From Bacteroidales bacterium (lineage in GTDB: Bacteria > Bacteroidota > Bacteroidia > Bacteroidales > UBA6680), in NCBI GenBank assembly GCA_025210735.1, contig JAOARD010000073.1:1-64000 (forward strand): a stretch of 64,000 nt of DNA, written 5' to 3'. The position numbers were made by a program, and so were the translations under genes. Of the stretch, positions 33,195 to 41,584 are shown piece by piece. A model generated the notes under the pieces. The model was not told where the DNA came from. It saw only the letters and a list, made by a program, of their open reading frames with translations, and searched no databases. Position 1 is the first letter of the stretch. Every line of letters starts with the position of its first letter.

Positions 33195-33740
33195 ATTTGG
33201 TAATAAAACCCACCTCTGTGTCTCCTCCGAGGAGGAGAGTTCCTTCGTGTCAAAGGATGTATTACCAGAGAATATTACCTCGAATTGAATTATGATATTT
33301 ATTTATTGGTAAAATAATTGGCTTGCATACAAATACACGTAACTCATTATATTACAACAAATTCCCTCCTTAAAGGGATTAGGGGTAGGTAATTAGGATA
33401 TATCTTGTTTTAACCTGCACTTTCAGTGCGATTGTTCTTATAATCTGGTCGTCCTACGCGTTGTATAGGGCTAGGATAAGCTGCCACTTTGTGCGATAGA
33501 GGGGTGTTAGGTTCTAAATACATAAATGTGCTATTAATCAATCAGAATATCTCCTAGTAGTTAAGCGGGTTCAGTCTGAGTTGCCAGCAAATCAAAAATA
33601 ATCAACCAAACCCACCTCTGTGTCTCCTCCGAGGAAGAGAGTTCCTTCGTGTTAAAGAATGTATTATCAGAGATTATTACCTCAAATTGAATTATAACGA
33701 ACTAGCATTAGGGTATGTATTACCGGAAAATATTACCTCG
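33195..33740 (-). repeat. Hairpin-repeat array F (inverted, degraded)
   Basis: This is a second inverted-orientation array: two copies of the CTCCTCCGAGGAGGAG-like stem (near 33221 and 33623), the G-rich module, GCACTTTCAGTGC, a decayed CCTACGCGTTGTATAGGG and a decayed GCCACTTTGTGCG. Several stems are broken by substitutions, so this copy looks older than A to E. It separates the small-gene island from the core. Open frames here are made of repeat sequence. Confidence 0.8.
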
Positions 33741-33828
33741 GAATTGAAAAATTGTTTACAAGGTAACTCTGGTGGTTATGTTCGCAATACATTATGCTAT
33801 AAGAAATTTGTTTTTAGCATTGGAGTAT

Positions 33829-34713
33829 TCAACATGTATCGGTTATTGGGTCAACGTGTATTGTGGTGTTTATATTCATTTGTTCATTAACCTGTTTTTC
33901 TACTTTATCAACAATATCATGTGCCTCTATAACGGTCATTTCATTGTCTAGTTTTATATGAAAGGTTATCTCCTGGTGTACACCATAATCGTGCATAAGA
34001 AAGTGGTGCGGATGCAGGTTTACAGGGTGAGACTCTTTTACAATCTCTATTATCCGGTTTTTCATCTCGTCTGACGGTGTCTCTCCAAGCAATCTGCTTA
34101 TAGACTCTTTTACTATTCCGTATACCGCATAAAAGAGCATCAGAGCAATAATTATTCCCAATACGCTATCTATCCACCAGAAATAGTCTTTAAGGAATAT
34201 ACCTACCAAAACAACAATAGATGAGAGTGCATCGGTACGGTGATGCCATCCGTCTGCTTTAACGGCTGTATTATCTGTTTTTTTAGCAATTTTAAAGGCA
34301 TATTGTGCCAGCCCCTCTTTCATTAATACAGAGAGCACTGTTACAACTATTGCAACAACACCAAAATTTGCCGACTCCTGTTTTCCGAGTTTTATTATTG
34401 ACTCCTTCATAAAGTCGTAGGCAACAATAGAGAGTAAAAAGCCTATGAATATTGATGATATCTGCTCCCATCTGCCGTGACCAAACGGATATTTATCGTT
34501 AGCTTTTCGTGATGATAGCTTTACACTTGCAATAACTATAATAGAGCTTAATGAGTCAGACAGGGTATGCCAAGCATCTGCAATAAGTGCTATTGAGCCT
34601 GATATTAGTCCTGCCCATAACTTAAGTACAAACAGTATAATATTTACAAATATAGATACTATACCCTCTCTGTAAGCTAGTTTTTTTCGTGTCTCCTGCT
34701 GTTCCGATGTCAT
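33829..34713 (-). CDS. Cation diffusion facilitator, FieF-like
   Basis: The protein has 294 residues from the ATG at 34713, with six membrane helices. The metal motifs are ADAWHTLSD in helix 2 and DGWHHRTDAL in helix 5, followed by a cytoplasmic domain with HPHHFLMHDYGVHQEITFHI and a final HVDP. It differs from the CDF at 21069 in lacking the His-rich leader. An additional histidine in the helix-5 motif is seen in many FieF/MamM-like members. It exports a divalent metal (zinc, iron or manganese); specificity cannot be decided. Its stop lies close to array F. Confidence 0.88.
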   Translation of the reverse strand: MTSEQQETRKKLAYREGIVSIFVNIILFVLKLWAGLISGSIALIADAWHTLSDSLSSIIVIASVKLSSRKANDKYPFGHGRWEQISSIFIGFLLSIVAYDFMKESIIKLGKQESANFGVVAIVVTVLSVLMKEGLAQYAFKIAKKTDNTAVKADGWHHRTDALSSIVVLVGIFLKDYFWWIDSVLGIIIALMLFYAVYGIVKESISRLLGETPSDEMKNRIIEIVKESHPVNLHPHHFLMHDYGVHQEITFHIKLDNEMTVIEAHDIVDKVEKQVNEQMNINTTIHVDPITDTC

Positions 34714-34842
34714 TGTATAAAAAATAATAAATAGCAATATGGTTAATACAAAAAAGAACTGTTTATGTTCAATGCATATCTGTTTTTATAATGTGTTTTA
34801 GTACAATTATGCATATTGTTTATCTTCTTAGCAGGGTTTATA

Positions 34843-34880
34843 AAAAAACAAAAGGGACTATGACAATGCATAATCCCTTT
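34843..34880 (-). terminator. Terminator after the BPL_N/HEAT lipoprotein gene
   Basis: AAAGGGA (34851-34857) pairs with TCCCTTT (34874-34880); on the minus strand the stem is followed by TTGTTTTTTT. It lies 23 bases past the lipoprotein stop. Confidence 0.7.
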
Positions 34881-34902
34881 GTGTGTTTATAATATTTTAA
34901 TA

Positions 34903-36057
34903 CTATCCAAGCATTGATTCAAGCTCTTTAAGACACGATTTAAGAGAGTCTTTTACTGTATTGTCCTTCTCTTCTGCAATAGCAGATTTAAGGTCTGGTA
35001 TACTCTCTGTACTTTCAAGCTCAACAATAGCGTGTGCTGCTGCAATTCTTATCTCAGGTGCAGAATGACGTAACAGTCCCGGCATCCATTTCTGTGATGA
35101 CCATGCTGCGTTATCAATAAGCCACTCTATTGCTGCAAGTATTTCACCCTCATCGCCATATTTAATAGCTGTATAGTGTTTATCCTGCTCTGCTCTGCGA
35201 GCCTTATCAAATAGTATCTCTTTTGTCCACATCTCCGGACGTACTACAGATTTTGGATATTCAATAAGTGGCATATCAAGTGCTATACGAATCATACGAG
35301 GTACCATCCAACGCATACCCGGTGTTGTTTCCGGATGCCCTACAAAAGCAACTGTTCTACCCTCACCAACCTCAGACATTACTACAAAAGGTTTGTTGTT
35401 TGTCATATTAGCAGGAGTTCCTTCTATAAGATGAACATCACTCTGCATTACAGCAACTGTCTCGTAGCTGATTTTGTCGTTATCAGCATCTACAAGTACA
35501 GGTCCCTCATAGTATTGGCAGTATAGTGTATCAAAGCTCTCCAACTCAGGGAAGTATCTTAGCCCTTTATCAGAAAGTGTGAATTTAGCCAATCCGTGTC
35601 CACGGTGATCGTGTTCAATATCAATAGCCTTGGTTCCGTTAAGTGCAAAGCAGTTGTAGTTTGGTGTATTAGACATTACATATGCTCCGGCACAAATACC
35701 AAGCAGACATTTTCCATCCTGTTTTACCCAATCTCTTAACGATTGTATTCCTTTTTGTCCCAGACTAAGTGTTTCTGATGTTCCGCTGCCACCAGGCATA
35801 ATTATAACATCAAAATTGTTAAGTTCTTCACTTGCAATCTGCGATGCACGTACTATCTCTACTTTCATATCACGATCGATACGTACTGCCTCACAAGCAT
35901 CTGTAATACATTCAGGGCTTCCTCCGTTTACGTTAAATACCCCAACTCTTATAAAATCCTTTTTAGCGTCTGTATTATCTTTTTTGACATTGCTATTATT
36001 ACCGCAAGCTGCCAGCATTATTACAGACGAAACAATCAATAAAATTCTGTTAAACAT
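34903..36057 (-). CDS. Lipoprotein with class I glutaminase-like (BPL_N) domain and HEAT-like repeats
   Basis: This 384-residue protein has a lipobox LAAC (Cys18). Residues ~36-250 form a class I glutamine-amidotransferase-like BPL_N domain with IIMPGGSG and the nucleophile elbow GICAGA (Cys122). GHPETTPGMRWM follows. The C-terminal ~85 residues read as two HEAT repeats (APEIRIAAAHAIVELES, IPDLKSAIAEEKD). The cysteine elbow is intact, so a hydrolase or binding function is likely; the substrate is unknown. It is one base from the end of the purine permease gene and in the same unit, which could hint at a purine-related role, but that is weak. Confidence 0.75.
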   Translation of the reverse strand: MFNRILLIVSSVIMLAACGNNSNVKKDNTDAKKDFIRVGVFNVNGGSPECITDACEAVRIDRDMKVEIVRASQIASEELNNFDVIIMPGGSGTSETLSLGQKGIQSLRDWVKQDGKCLLGICAGAYVMSNTPNYNCFALNGTKAIDIEHDHRGHGLAKFTLSDKGLRYFPELESFDTLYCQYYEGPVLVDADNDKISYETVAVMQSDVHLIEGTPANMTNNKPFVVMSEVGEGRTVAFVGHPETTPGMRWMVPRMIRIALDMPLIEYPKSVVRPEMWTKEILFDKARRAEQDKHYTAIKYGDEGEILAAIEWLIDNAAWSSQKWMPGLLRHSAPEIRIAAAHAIVELESTESIPDLKSAIAEEKDNTVKDSLKSCLKELESMLG

Positions 36058-36058
36058 C

Positions 36059-37354
36059 CTATATTATGAATTTAATTATAAACAGTATTGCAATAATAAA
36101 CATTGTTATTGAAACATCCTTGAATTTTCCGGTCAATACTTTTAATATTACATAACTAAGCATACCAAATACAATTCCGTCGGCAATACTGTATGAAAGT
36201 GGCATAAATATTATTGTAAAGAATGCCGGAATAGCCTCTGTAAAGTCATTAAAATCTACCTTCTGAATTGGCGATAACATAAATAGTCCTACCAGAATTA
36301 ATGCAGGAGCTGTAGCTGCACTTGGTATCATAATAAATACCGGTGCAAATAGCAATGCCAGTATAAACATTACAGATGTAGACAGAGCTGTTAGTCCGGT
36401 TTTTCCTCCTTCTGCAACACCCGCTGCACTCTCAACATATGTTGTAACAGTACTTGTTCCTAACATAGATCCTACAGTTGTTCCTACTGCATCGGCAAAT
36501 AGTGCTTGTTTTACTCTTGGCACTTTACCCTCTTTTGTAAGAATACCTGCTTTAGAACTAACCCCAACTAATGTTCCAACAGTATCAAACATATCAACAA
36601 ACAGGAATGTAAACAGCACAATTGCCATATCCCACGATAGAATTTTATCAAACTCAAACTTAAAGAATATTGGTTCTAAAGATGGTGGAAGATCAACATA
36701 CTGATGATTCTCTGGCAGTACAGTTACATCAAATGGTATTCCGGCAACAGTTGCAGCCAAAATTCCGATAAGAAGTGCTCCTTTAACCTTTAATACAAGA
36801 AGAACTCCTGTAATTAACACACCCGATATTGCAATTATTACCGACGGATCTTTCATGTTACCAAGTGTAACAAGTGTTGCCGGATCGTCTGCAATAACTC
36901 CTGCATTCTGTAATCCAATAAACGCTATAAACAGTCCTATACCACCAGATACGGCATGTTTAATGTTTATCGGGATACAGTTTACTATCAGCTCACGAAT
37001 ATTAAATGCTGTAAGCAAAATAAATATTATCCCCTCAAGCAGAACTGCTGTTAATGCAAATTCCCATGAGTAGCCCATGCTTTTTACTACCGTAAATGCA
37101 AAGAATGCATTTAACCCCATTCCCGGAGCAAGAGCAAATGGCAAACGCGCAACAAATGCCATAACCAACGTAGCAACCACTGCCGACAAAGCTGTTGCTG
37201 TAAACACAGCTGCCTTATTCATTCCTGTTGTTCCAAGAATATCCGGATTCACAGCCAATATATAGGCCATTGTCATAAACGTGGTAATACCTGCAATAAT
37301 CTCAGTACGTACCGTTGTTTTGTTCTGCTTTAACTTAAAAAACCTCTCTAACAT
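36059..37354 (-). CDS. NCS2 family purine permease (AzgA/PbuG type)
   Basis: This 431-residue transporter has about 13 membrane segments. It begins FFKLKQNKTTVRTEIIAGITTFMTMAYI, the AzgA-type opening, and contains FALAPGMGLNAFFA, GIGLFIAFIGLQNAG, LFVDMFDTVGTLVG and TSTVTTYVESAAGVAEGGKTG, all hallmark segments. It imports adenine, guanine or hypoxanthine with protons. A small NTF2-like protein gene precedes it by nine bases and the BPL_N lipoprotein follows, probably one operon. Confidence 0.92.
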   Translation of the reverse strand: MLERFFKLKQNKTTVRTEIIAGITTFMTMAYILAVNPDILGTTGMNKAAVFTATALSAVVATLVMAFVARLPFALAPGMGLNAFFAFTVVKSMGYSWEFALTAVLLEGIIFILLTAFNIRELIVNCIPINIKHAVSGGIGLFIAFIGLQNAGVIADDPATLVTLGNMKDPSVIIAISGVLITGVLLVLKVKGALLIGILAATVAGIPFDVTVLPENHQYVDLPPSLEPIFFKFEFDKILSWDMAIVLFTFLFVDMFDTVGTLVGVSSKAGILTKEGKVPRVKQALFADAVGTTVGSMLGTSTVTTYVESAAGVAEGGKTGLTALSTSVMFILALLFAPVFIMIPSAATAPALILVGLFMLSPIQKVDFNDFTEAIPAFFTIIFMPLSYSIADGIVFGMLSYVILKVLTGKFKDVSITMFIIAILFIIKFII

Positions 37355-37363
37355 GATCCTGAT

Positions 37364-37849
37364 TTATTTGTTATGATTTAATATGATGTCCTGATATAAT
37401 TTCATTTTTTCATTCGGAAGTGTAATGGCTAAATTATAGTGGTTTATATACCATTTGCCATCAATAAGTGAAATCACACCACTGCCTCTGCATGTTCCGA
37501 AAGGGGTATCAAGTAGTTCGTTGAACCAAACAAATTGCCTGTTATCTGCTATATAGATGTTTCTTGTGTGGGGGGTGAATGCCCACGCTTTTCCTCTGTC
37601 AAAAAATGGTTTTGCCCAATCTCTGAAATCTTTCTTAACCCAATTCTCTGTTGGGTCGGTGCCTAAAAATATGCCTTCCGGTGCAATCATTGAGAAATAG
37701 TCCTCTTCGTTTGCATCAGCAGCTGCTTTATGCCAGTTATTAATAAGCTCTGCAACCTCTGTTTTTATCTCTTTTTCTGATTTTTTGACACAATTATTGC
37801 AGCCGACAAACAGGAATAGTATCCCTGCCAGTAAGAATATATTCTTCAT
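37364..37849 (-). CDS. SnoaL/DUF4440-like lipoprotein
   Basis: The ATG at 37849 gives 161 residues with a lipobox FVGC (Cys17). The mature part is an NTF2-like fold of the SnoaL/DUF4440 kind: an opening helix with ELINNWHKAAADANEEDYFSMIAPEGIFLGTDP, then strands RQFVWFNELL and KWYINHYNLAI. Members range from small-molecule binding to isomerase-like catalysis; no function can be given. First gene of the run leading into the purine permease. Confidence 0.72.
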   Translation of the reverse strand: MKNIFLLAGILFLFVGCNNCVKKSEKEIKTEVAELINNWHKAAADANEEDYFSMIAPEGIFLGTDPTENWVKKDFRDWAKPFFDRGKAWAFTPHTRNIYIADNRQFVWFNELLDTPFGTCRGSGVISLIDGKWYINHYNLAITLPNEKMKLYQDIILNHNK

Positions 37850-37921
37850 GGATTTGATTTTGTGGATGTTACAAATTCTGTTATAAGAATTGTACATAGC
37901 GGTTTGTTTTTGCTAAAATAT

Positions 37922-37955
37922 AAAAAAAGCGAAAGCCCGAAAAATAAATTTTCGG
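37922..37955 (-). terminator. Terminator after the HAMP-GAF protein gene
   Basis: CCGAAAA (37937-37943) pairs with TTTTCGG (37949-37955); on the minus strand GCTTTCGC and seven T follow. It lies 85 bases beyond the stop of the HAMP-GAF gene. Confidence 0.65.
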
Positions 37956-38039
37956 ACCTTCATAAGGGCTGTTAATCAGCCACAGTAAACAGGGATCTCT
38001 TTATTAATAATTTTACACGTATAAAATCTGTTAAATATT

Positions 38040-39917
38040 CTATATAACTATATTAGTTTTAACCTGTTCCAACTCTTTTAATAGTTCTTGTTCCCTCTGC
38101 TCATATTTCTCTCTTATAACCTGCATCTCTTCCAGATTCTGTGCAAGTTCTTCTCTGCTTTCAGATAGTTCAGCAGTCTGTTTTTTAGACTGTTCAAGTA
38201 ATCGCTGTGTCTCAACATTAATTGTTGCCATTGATATTGCTGCTGCTATATCTCCTGCAATACGATCTATAAACTGCTTTTCCCAATCGGTAAATATATG
38301 TAGCGATGATAGCTCTATAATACCAAGTACTTTACTGTCTGATTTAAGAGGTGATATATATATTGATTCTGGTTTGAATTGTCCTAATGAGACATCAATT
38401 GCCCCATAACTATCCGGAATATCTGTAATAAATATACTGTCCTTTTCAAGATAACACTCCCCTATCAATCCCTCTCCGGGTTTTACTATCTTATCTAAAT
38501 ATTTTAATCTGTCCAGAGCATATGAAGCCTCTAATACTAATTGAGTGTTTTCAAGCTCCTCTTGCTTCACAATAAAAAGTGCTCCTTGCATTGAACCTGT
38601 ATACTTAACAAGTTCACTTATTATTCGTTTTCCCATAACAGAGTAGTCAGATATATTGTCTCTGAGTATATCTGAAAACAGAGCAACTCCCTCATTAATC
38701 CATAAACGTTGTTTATCTTTCTCTTCCTGTTGTTTACGCTCTGCAGCAACCTGAATTAATTTTTCACGCATCTCAACAAGGCTACCACCAAGATCTCCTT
38801 TATTCTCAAAAACATCAACATCTTTCTCAAAGTTTCCGTTACCAACTGCAATTGCAAATTCACGCGTGTTCTTCAGGTTTCTGGTAAGATTATTTATCGA
38901 TCGCTTCATGTTAGCAATCTCGTCGTTATTCACAGCCTTAATATCCTCGGGCAGTTCTCCGTGTCCTAATTTGGTAATGTGCTTTCTGAGTATAGAAATA
39001 CTTTTTATAATAAAGTTAGATACTCCCATAAGAATGAGTATTATAAAGAGCGACAGGCAACTAAATATAATAAATAGTGTATATATGGCGTTACGAATAC
39101 CTGATCCGAATGATTTCTGTACAGTGGATCTGATTGCTAACAGATTAGATTCAATCTCTTTTACAAGCTCATTAAGCTCTTTTCTTACTCCGTCATTAGC
39201 TGTGAGTCCAATCTCATAATCGGTATCAATAACCCTGTAAAAAAGTTCCTGATATTGTAAAAGATAGTCATTAAGCTCTCTATTGTTGTCATCACTCTTC
39301 AGTATAGCAGAAAACTCTGCTACCATATCGGTAAATTTATCTTTATACTTAAGGTCTTTACGCAGAAGATAGTCTTTCTCATGTCTGCGAAGCATTAGCA
39401 TCATTCCTGTATATTGATCATTATCTATATCTTTTAACCTGGTCTCCAGATTATGAATACGCTGACGCATATCGCCAATTAAGCCATAATCTTTGAATCC
39501 TTTTTTACGTACAAGCAACGACATTTTGTCCATTTCAGCTCTGTAGCTCCTGAATCTGTCAAGTAAAATATCAAGATCGTACTTTAGATTGAGTTCTATT
39601 ATTTCTGGCTCTTTCTGAAGCACAACAATACTCTTCTCAATATCGTTATACTGATTATGCATATCTGTTATGTAACTACTTTTTCCTGTTTTAAAGAACT
39701 CAGGATTAATAGTCTCATATATTATAAAATCCTTCTCATTTTTACGTAGCTGTAACTCTTCACTATAAATCTTCTCTACACTACTAATTATATTGTGGGC
39801 AGTAAATGTATTGTTTATATATCTGTTTGTTACAAAAGCAATAGATATAAGTATTATTGCTATTCCGAATGAGGTTAATAGCAATATACGTTTAATTGTG
39901 AGGTTCTTCAGTTTCAT
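38040..39917 (-). CDS. HAMP-GAF membrane sensor without output domain
   Basis: This 625-residue protein has a membrane helix at 10-28, a ~240-residue all-helical extracytoplasmic sensor (two long bundles with repeated LRRHEKDYLLR-like heptads), a second helix at about 277-300, HAMP-like helices to ~390, a GAF domain at about 415-560 and a C-terminal coiled coil rich in Glu/Gln. There is no histidine kinase, methyl-accepting, GGDEF or phosphatase domain. It may pass a signal through the coiled coil to a partner protein, a design seen in Bacteroidota together with stand-alone kinases. No partner gene is adjacent. The domain reading is firm; the function is unknown. Confidence 0.75.
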   Translation of the reverse strand: MKLKNLTIKRILLLTSFGIAIILISIAFVTNRYINNTFTAHNIISSVEKIYSEELQLRKNEKDFIIYETINPEFFKTGKSSYITDMHNQYNDIEKSIVVLQKEPEIIELNLKYDLDILLDRFRSYRAEMDKMSLLVRKKGFKDYGLIGDMRQRIHNLETRLKDIDNDQYTGMMLMLRRHEKDYLLRKDLKYKDKFTDMVAEFSAILKSDDNNRELNDYLLQYQELFYRVIDTDYEIGLTANDGVRKELNELVKEIESNLLAIRSTVQKSFGSGIRNAIYTLFIIFSCLSLFIILILMGVSNFIIKSISILRKHITKLGHGELPEDIKAVNNDEIANMKRSINNLTRNLKNTREFAIAVGNGNFEKDVDVFENKGDLGGSLVEMREKLIQVAAERKQQEEKDKQRLWINEGVALFSDILRDNISDYSVMGKRIISELVKYTGSMQGALFIVKQEELENTQLVLEASYALDRLKYLDKIVKPGEGLIGECYLEKDSIFITDIPDSYGAIDVSLGQFKPESIYISPLKSDSKVLGIIELSSLHIFTDWEKQFIDRIAGDIAAAISMATINVETQRLLEQSKKQTAELSESREELAQNLEEMQVIREKYEQREQELLKELEQVKTNIVI

Positions 39918-40000
39918 GCTTGTTTCTGTTTACTAATACAATAGTAGCCATAAACAGGCAGAAGTGATGTTTATTAATTGTTAAGCAATTGTTACCAATA

Positions 40001-40036
40001 ACAAAAAAAAGCGGCTACCCATAAGGATAACCGCTT
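40001..40036 (-). terminator. Terminator after gdhA
   Basis: AAGCGGCTACCC (40009-40020) pairs with GGATAACCGCTT (40025-40036) with a 4-base loop; on the minus strand the stem runs into eight T. It lies 22 bases past the gdhA stop. Confidence 0.9.
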
Positions 40037-40058
40037 AATATATCATTCAAATGGTTTA

Positions 40059-41399
40059 TTAACCATAGATTCCAAGATCTAACATAGAGTTAGCAACCTT
40101 CATGAAACCAGCGATGTTAGCACCATTGATATAGTCTACATAATCACCTTTTGTTCCGTACTCAACACATGATGAGTGGATATCTTTCATGATCTGCTTA
40201 AGTCTCTCATCAACCTCTTCTGCAGTCCATGAAATATGCATTGCATTCTGAGACATCTCAAGACCAGAAACAGCTACACCACCAGCGTTTGAAGCTTTAC
40301 CTGGAGCAAAAGCAACTTTTGCTTCACGGAAAATCTCGATAGCTTCTGGAGTAGATGGCATGTTAGCTCCCTCAGTACAAAGGATAAGACCATTTGCAAC
40401 AAGTTGCTTAGCATCTGCCTCGTTAAGCTCATTCTGAATAGCACATGGCATAGCAACATCAACTTTTTGCTCCCAAGGCTTCTTACCAGCAAAGAACTTA
40501 GCGTTAGGGAATTTCTCAGCATAAGGAGCTACAATATCGTTGTTTGAAGCACGAAGCTCTAACATGTAGTTGAATTTCTCCTCAGTGTTGATACCATCCT
40601 CATCGTAGATGTATCCGTCAGGACCAGAAATAGTAACAACTTTAGCACCAAGCTCAGTTGCTTTCATTACAGCACCCCAAGATACGTTACCGAATCCTGA
40701 AACTGCAACTCTCTTACCTTGTAGAGAATCACCTCTGTGTGCAAGCTGCTCTTGAGCAAAATAAACAACACCAAAACCTGTTGCTTCAGGACGAATTAGA
40801 GATCCACCCCAGTTACGACCTTTTCCTGTAAGAACACCAGTGTTCTCACGAGCAATCTTCTTGTACATTCCGTACATGAATCCTATCTCGCGTCCACCAA
40901 CTCCTATATCACCTGCAGGAACGTCAGTATCAGGACCGATAAGACGGAAAAGCTCTAGCATGAATGACTGACAAAAACGCATGATCTCGTTGTCTGATTT
41001 TCCTTTTGGATCGAAATCAGAACCACCTTTACCACCACCCATTGGAAGAGTAGTAAGAGAGTTCTTAAAGATCTGCTCGAAACCTAAGAATTTAAGTCCA
41101 CTAAGTGTTACACTTGGGTGGAAACGTAAACCACCTTTGTATGGTCCGATAGCGTTGTTAAACTCAACACGGTAACCTAGGTTAACATGGAAGTTACCTT
41201 CATCGTCTTGCCAAGGCACCTTAAATGTAAGGATACGATCTGGCTCAACTAATCTTTCGATAATTTTTGCTGCTTCGAACTGAGGGTTTTGATTATATAC
41301 TTCCTCAATTGACTCTAAAACCTCAACTACTGCCTGAAGGTATTCCTTCTCTCCAGGGTGCTTAGCCTCTAGGGCAGCCATCAATTTATCTACGTTCAT
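40059..41399 (-). CDS. gdhA: NADP-specific glutamate dehydrogenase
   Basis: This 446-residue hexameric-type enzyme has GPYKGGLRFHP at 85-95, GGGKGG at 121-126 (Lys124 in the glutamate pocket), PAGDIGVG at 161-168 and a Rossmann GFGNV at 235-239. The length and the serine-containing nucleotide loop fit the small NADP-dependent class. It reductively aminates 2-oxoglutarate and is a main route of ammonium assimilation in Bacteroidota. It has its own promoter candidate and terminator. The codon choice is more regular than that of its neighbours, as expected for a highly expressed gene. Confidence 0.96.
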   Translation of the reverse strand: MNVDKLMAALEAKHPGEKEYLQAVVEVLESIEEVYNQNPQFEAAKIIERLVEPDRILTFKVPWQDDEGNFHVNLGYRVEFNNAIGPYKGGLRFHPSVTLSGLKFLGFEQIFKNSLTTLPMGGGKGGSDFDPKGKSDNEIMRFCQSFMLELFRLIGPDTDVPAGDIGVGGREIGFMYGMYKKIARENTGVLTGKGRNWGGSLIRPEATGFGVVYFAQEQLAHRGDSLQGKRVAVSGFGNVSWGAVMKATELGAKVVTISGPDGYIYDEDGINTEEKFNYMLELRASNNDIVAPYAEKFPNAKFFAGKKPWEQKVDVAMPCAIQNELNEADAKQLVANGLILCTEGANMPSTPEAIEIFREAKVAFAPGKASNAGGVAVSGLEMSQNAMHISWTAEEVDERLKQIMKDIHSSCVEYGTKGDYVDYINGANIAGFMKVANSMLDLGIYG

Positions 41400-41467
41400 T
41401 TTTTAAAGATTAAATGTTGATATTCGTTTACTAATAAAAGTAAATTTTTAATTGATTAATGGTTTGG

Positions 41468-41500
41468 TAAAGTTAACTATAGTAATTGCACAATTGCAAA
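41468..41500 (-). promoter_or_regulatory. Candidate gdhA promoter
   Basis: On the minus strand TTTG (41497-41500) is followed after 21 bases by TAACTTTA (41468-41475), seven of eight positions of TAnnTTTG. It lies about 70 bases before the gdhA ATG. Confidence 0.55.
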
Positions 41501-41584
41501 CATTAGAACACATTAATTTATATTTTTAAACACTTTTTATAAACATTTTTTGTGTTTTAGTTGTTATATATTACTGCACAGCCA

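Noticed and set aside
1-33740. Integron-like cassette array
   Set aside because: Genes alternate with hairpin repeats, which recalls attC sites, but genes are on both strands, arrays are far longer than attC and no integrase is present.
33687-33890. 67-codon open frame beside the second CDF gene
   Set aside because: It runs through array F and then antisense to the end of the CDF gene; nothing protein-like.
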